A stretch of 7,013 nucleotides of DNA, taken from an uncultured Butyrivibrio sp. (GTDB lineage: Bacteria; Bacillota; Clostridia; Lachnospirales; Lachnospiraceae). Every line of letters begins with the position of its first letter. Positions within the stretch are counted from its first letter, which is position 1. The stretch lies in contig NZ_CAMVPU010000114.1 of assembly GCF_947169445.1 (NCBI RefSeq), forward strand, positions 1 to 7,013. Direction: 5' to 3'. The translations under genes were made by a program, and so were the position numbers. This document shows positions 6,872-7,013 of this stretch, piece by piece. The notes under the pieces are model-generated. The model ran no database searches, was not told the origin of the DNA, and saw only the letters and a program-made list of their open reading frames with translations.

Positions 6872-6900
6872 TTGAATATTGATTTAATGTGTGCTAAGAT
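6872..6900 (+). promoter_or_regulatory. Promoter for rpmJ and the following ribosomal genes
   Basis: TTGAAT (6872-6877), exactly 17 bases, then TAAGAT (6895-6900). The -10 is extended by TGC (6892-6894). This is the best complete sigma-A-type promoter in the window. It would start transcription near 6907 and give rpmJ a leader of about 77 bases. It makes functional sense because infA ends in a terminator and two unrelated genes separate it from rpmJ. Confidence 0.75.
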
Positions 6901-6917
6901 GTTAAATGGTCTTTTTA

Positions 6918-6949
6918 GAAGAGGGGTATTTATGCCCTTCTTTAGGCAT
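6918..6949 (+). promoter_or_regulatory. Hairpin leader of rpmJ with an alternative fold
   Basis: Bases 6918-6928 pair with 6933-6943: eleven pairs, three of them G-U, capped by TTTA. It begins about 11 bases after the predicted transcript start. No T tract follows directly, so it does not look like a terminator. ATGCC (6932-6936) can instead pair with GGCAT (6945-6949), which would break the first hairpin. The pairing is seen; any regulatory use, such as ribosomal-protein feedback or 5' stabilisation, is inference. Confidence 0.45.
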
Positions 6950-6983
6950 TATGCTGTTTTTACCATGCAGGAAAGGAGTAACA

Positions 6984-7013
6984 ATGAAAGTTAGGTCTTC
7001 TGTTAAGCCTATG
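6984..7013 (+). CDS. rpmJ: 50S ribosomal protein L36, 5' part
   Basis: Only ten codons fit before the window ends: MKVRSSVKPM. L36 is a roughly 37-residue zinc-ribbon protein that begins MKVRxSVKP in nearly all bacteria, and the expected next residues (CxxC) would lie just outside. AAAGGAG (6972-6978) is five bases before the ATG, and a good promoter stands upstream. In most Firmicutes rpmJ follows infA immediately, so its presence here supports the reading despite the short stretch. Confidence 0.9.
   Translation, partial: MKVRSSVKPM

Noticed and set aside
3786..6983. Mobile element carrying uraA and the transglutaminase-like gene
   Set aside because: No transposase, integrase, terminal inverted repeats or target-site duplication can be seen at the edges.

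Overview
The window carries part of the spc ribosomal-protein operon of a low-to-moderate GC Gram-positive anaerobe. A clostridial, Lachnospiraceae-like (Butyrivibrio/Roseburia-type) source is my best guess. It rests on strong AGGAGG ribosome sites, an AT-rich but not extreme codon usage, the four-cysteine zinc LID of adenylate kinase, and the gene order. The assignment is an inference, since no 16S or other lineage marker is present. All genes are on the + strand.

Layout. Positions 1-129 hold the 3' end of rpmD (L30). A 118-base gap follows that can fold into a closed multibranch RNA structure. Next come rplO (L15, 248-688) and secY (688-2007), which overlap by one base. A 122-base gap with a terminator-like hairpin and a possible promoter precedes adk (2130-2774), map (2793-3551) and infA (3567-3785). 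The infA gene ends in a clear intrinsic terminator.

The expected next gene of the spc/alpha region is rpmJ (L36). Its first ten codons appear only at 6984, running off the end of the window. About 3.2 kb lies in between. It holds a uracil permease of the NCS2 family (uraA/pyrP, 3956-5344) with its own extended -10 promoter and strong terminator, and a membrane-anchored or secreted transglutaminase-like protein of unknown function (5525-6823). rpmJ is preceded by its own well-formed promoter and a leader with a strong hairpin. The classical block is therefore split into two separately transcribed parts around two unrelated genes.

Functionally, the first part serves translation and protein export: L30, L15, SecY, adenylate kinase, methionine aminopeptidase and IF1. 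UraA imports uracil for pyrimidine salvage. The transglutaminase-like protein probably acts at the cell surface. I see no transposase, integrase, tRNA, CRISPR array or phage gene. The core genes are ordinary; the interest lies in the operon interruption and the structured intergenic regions.
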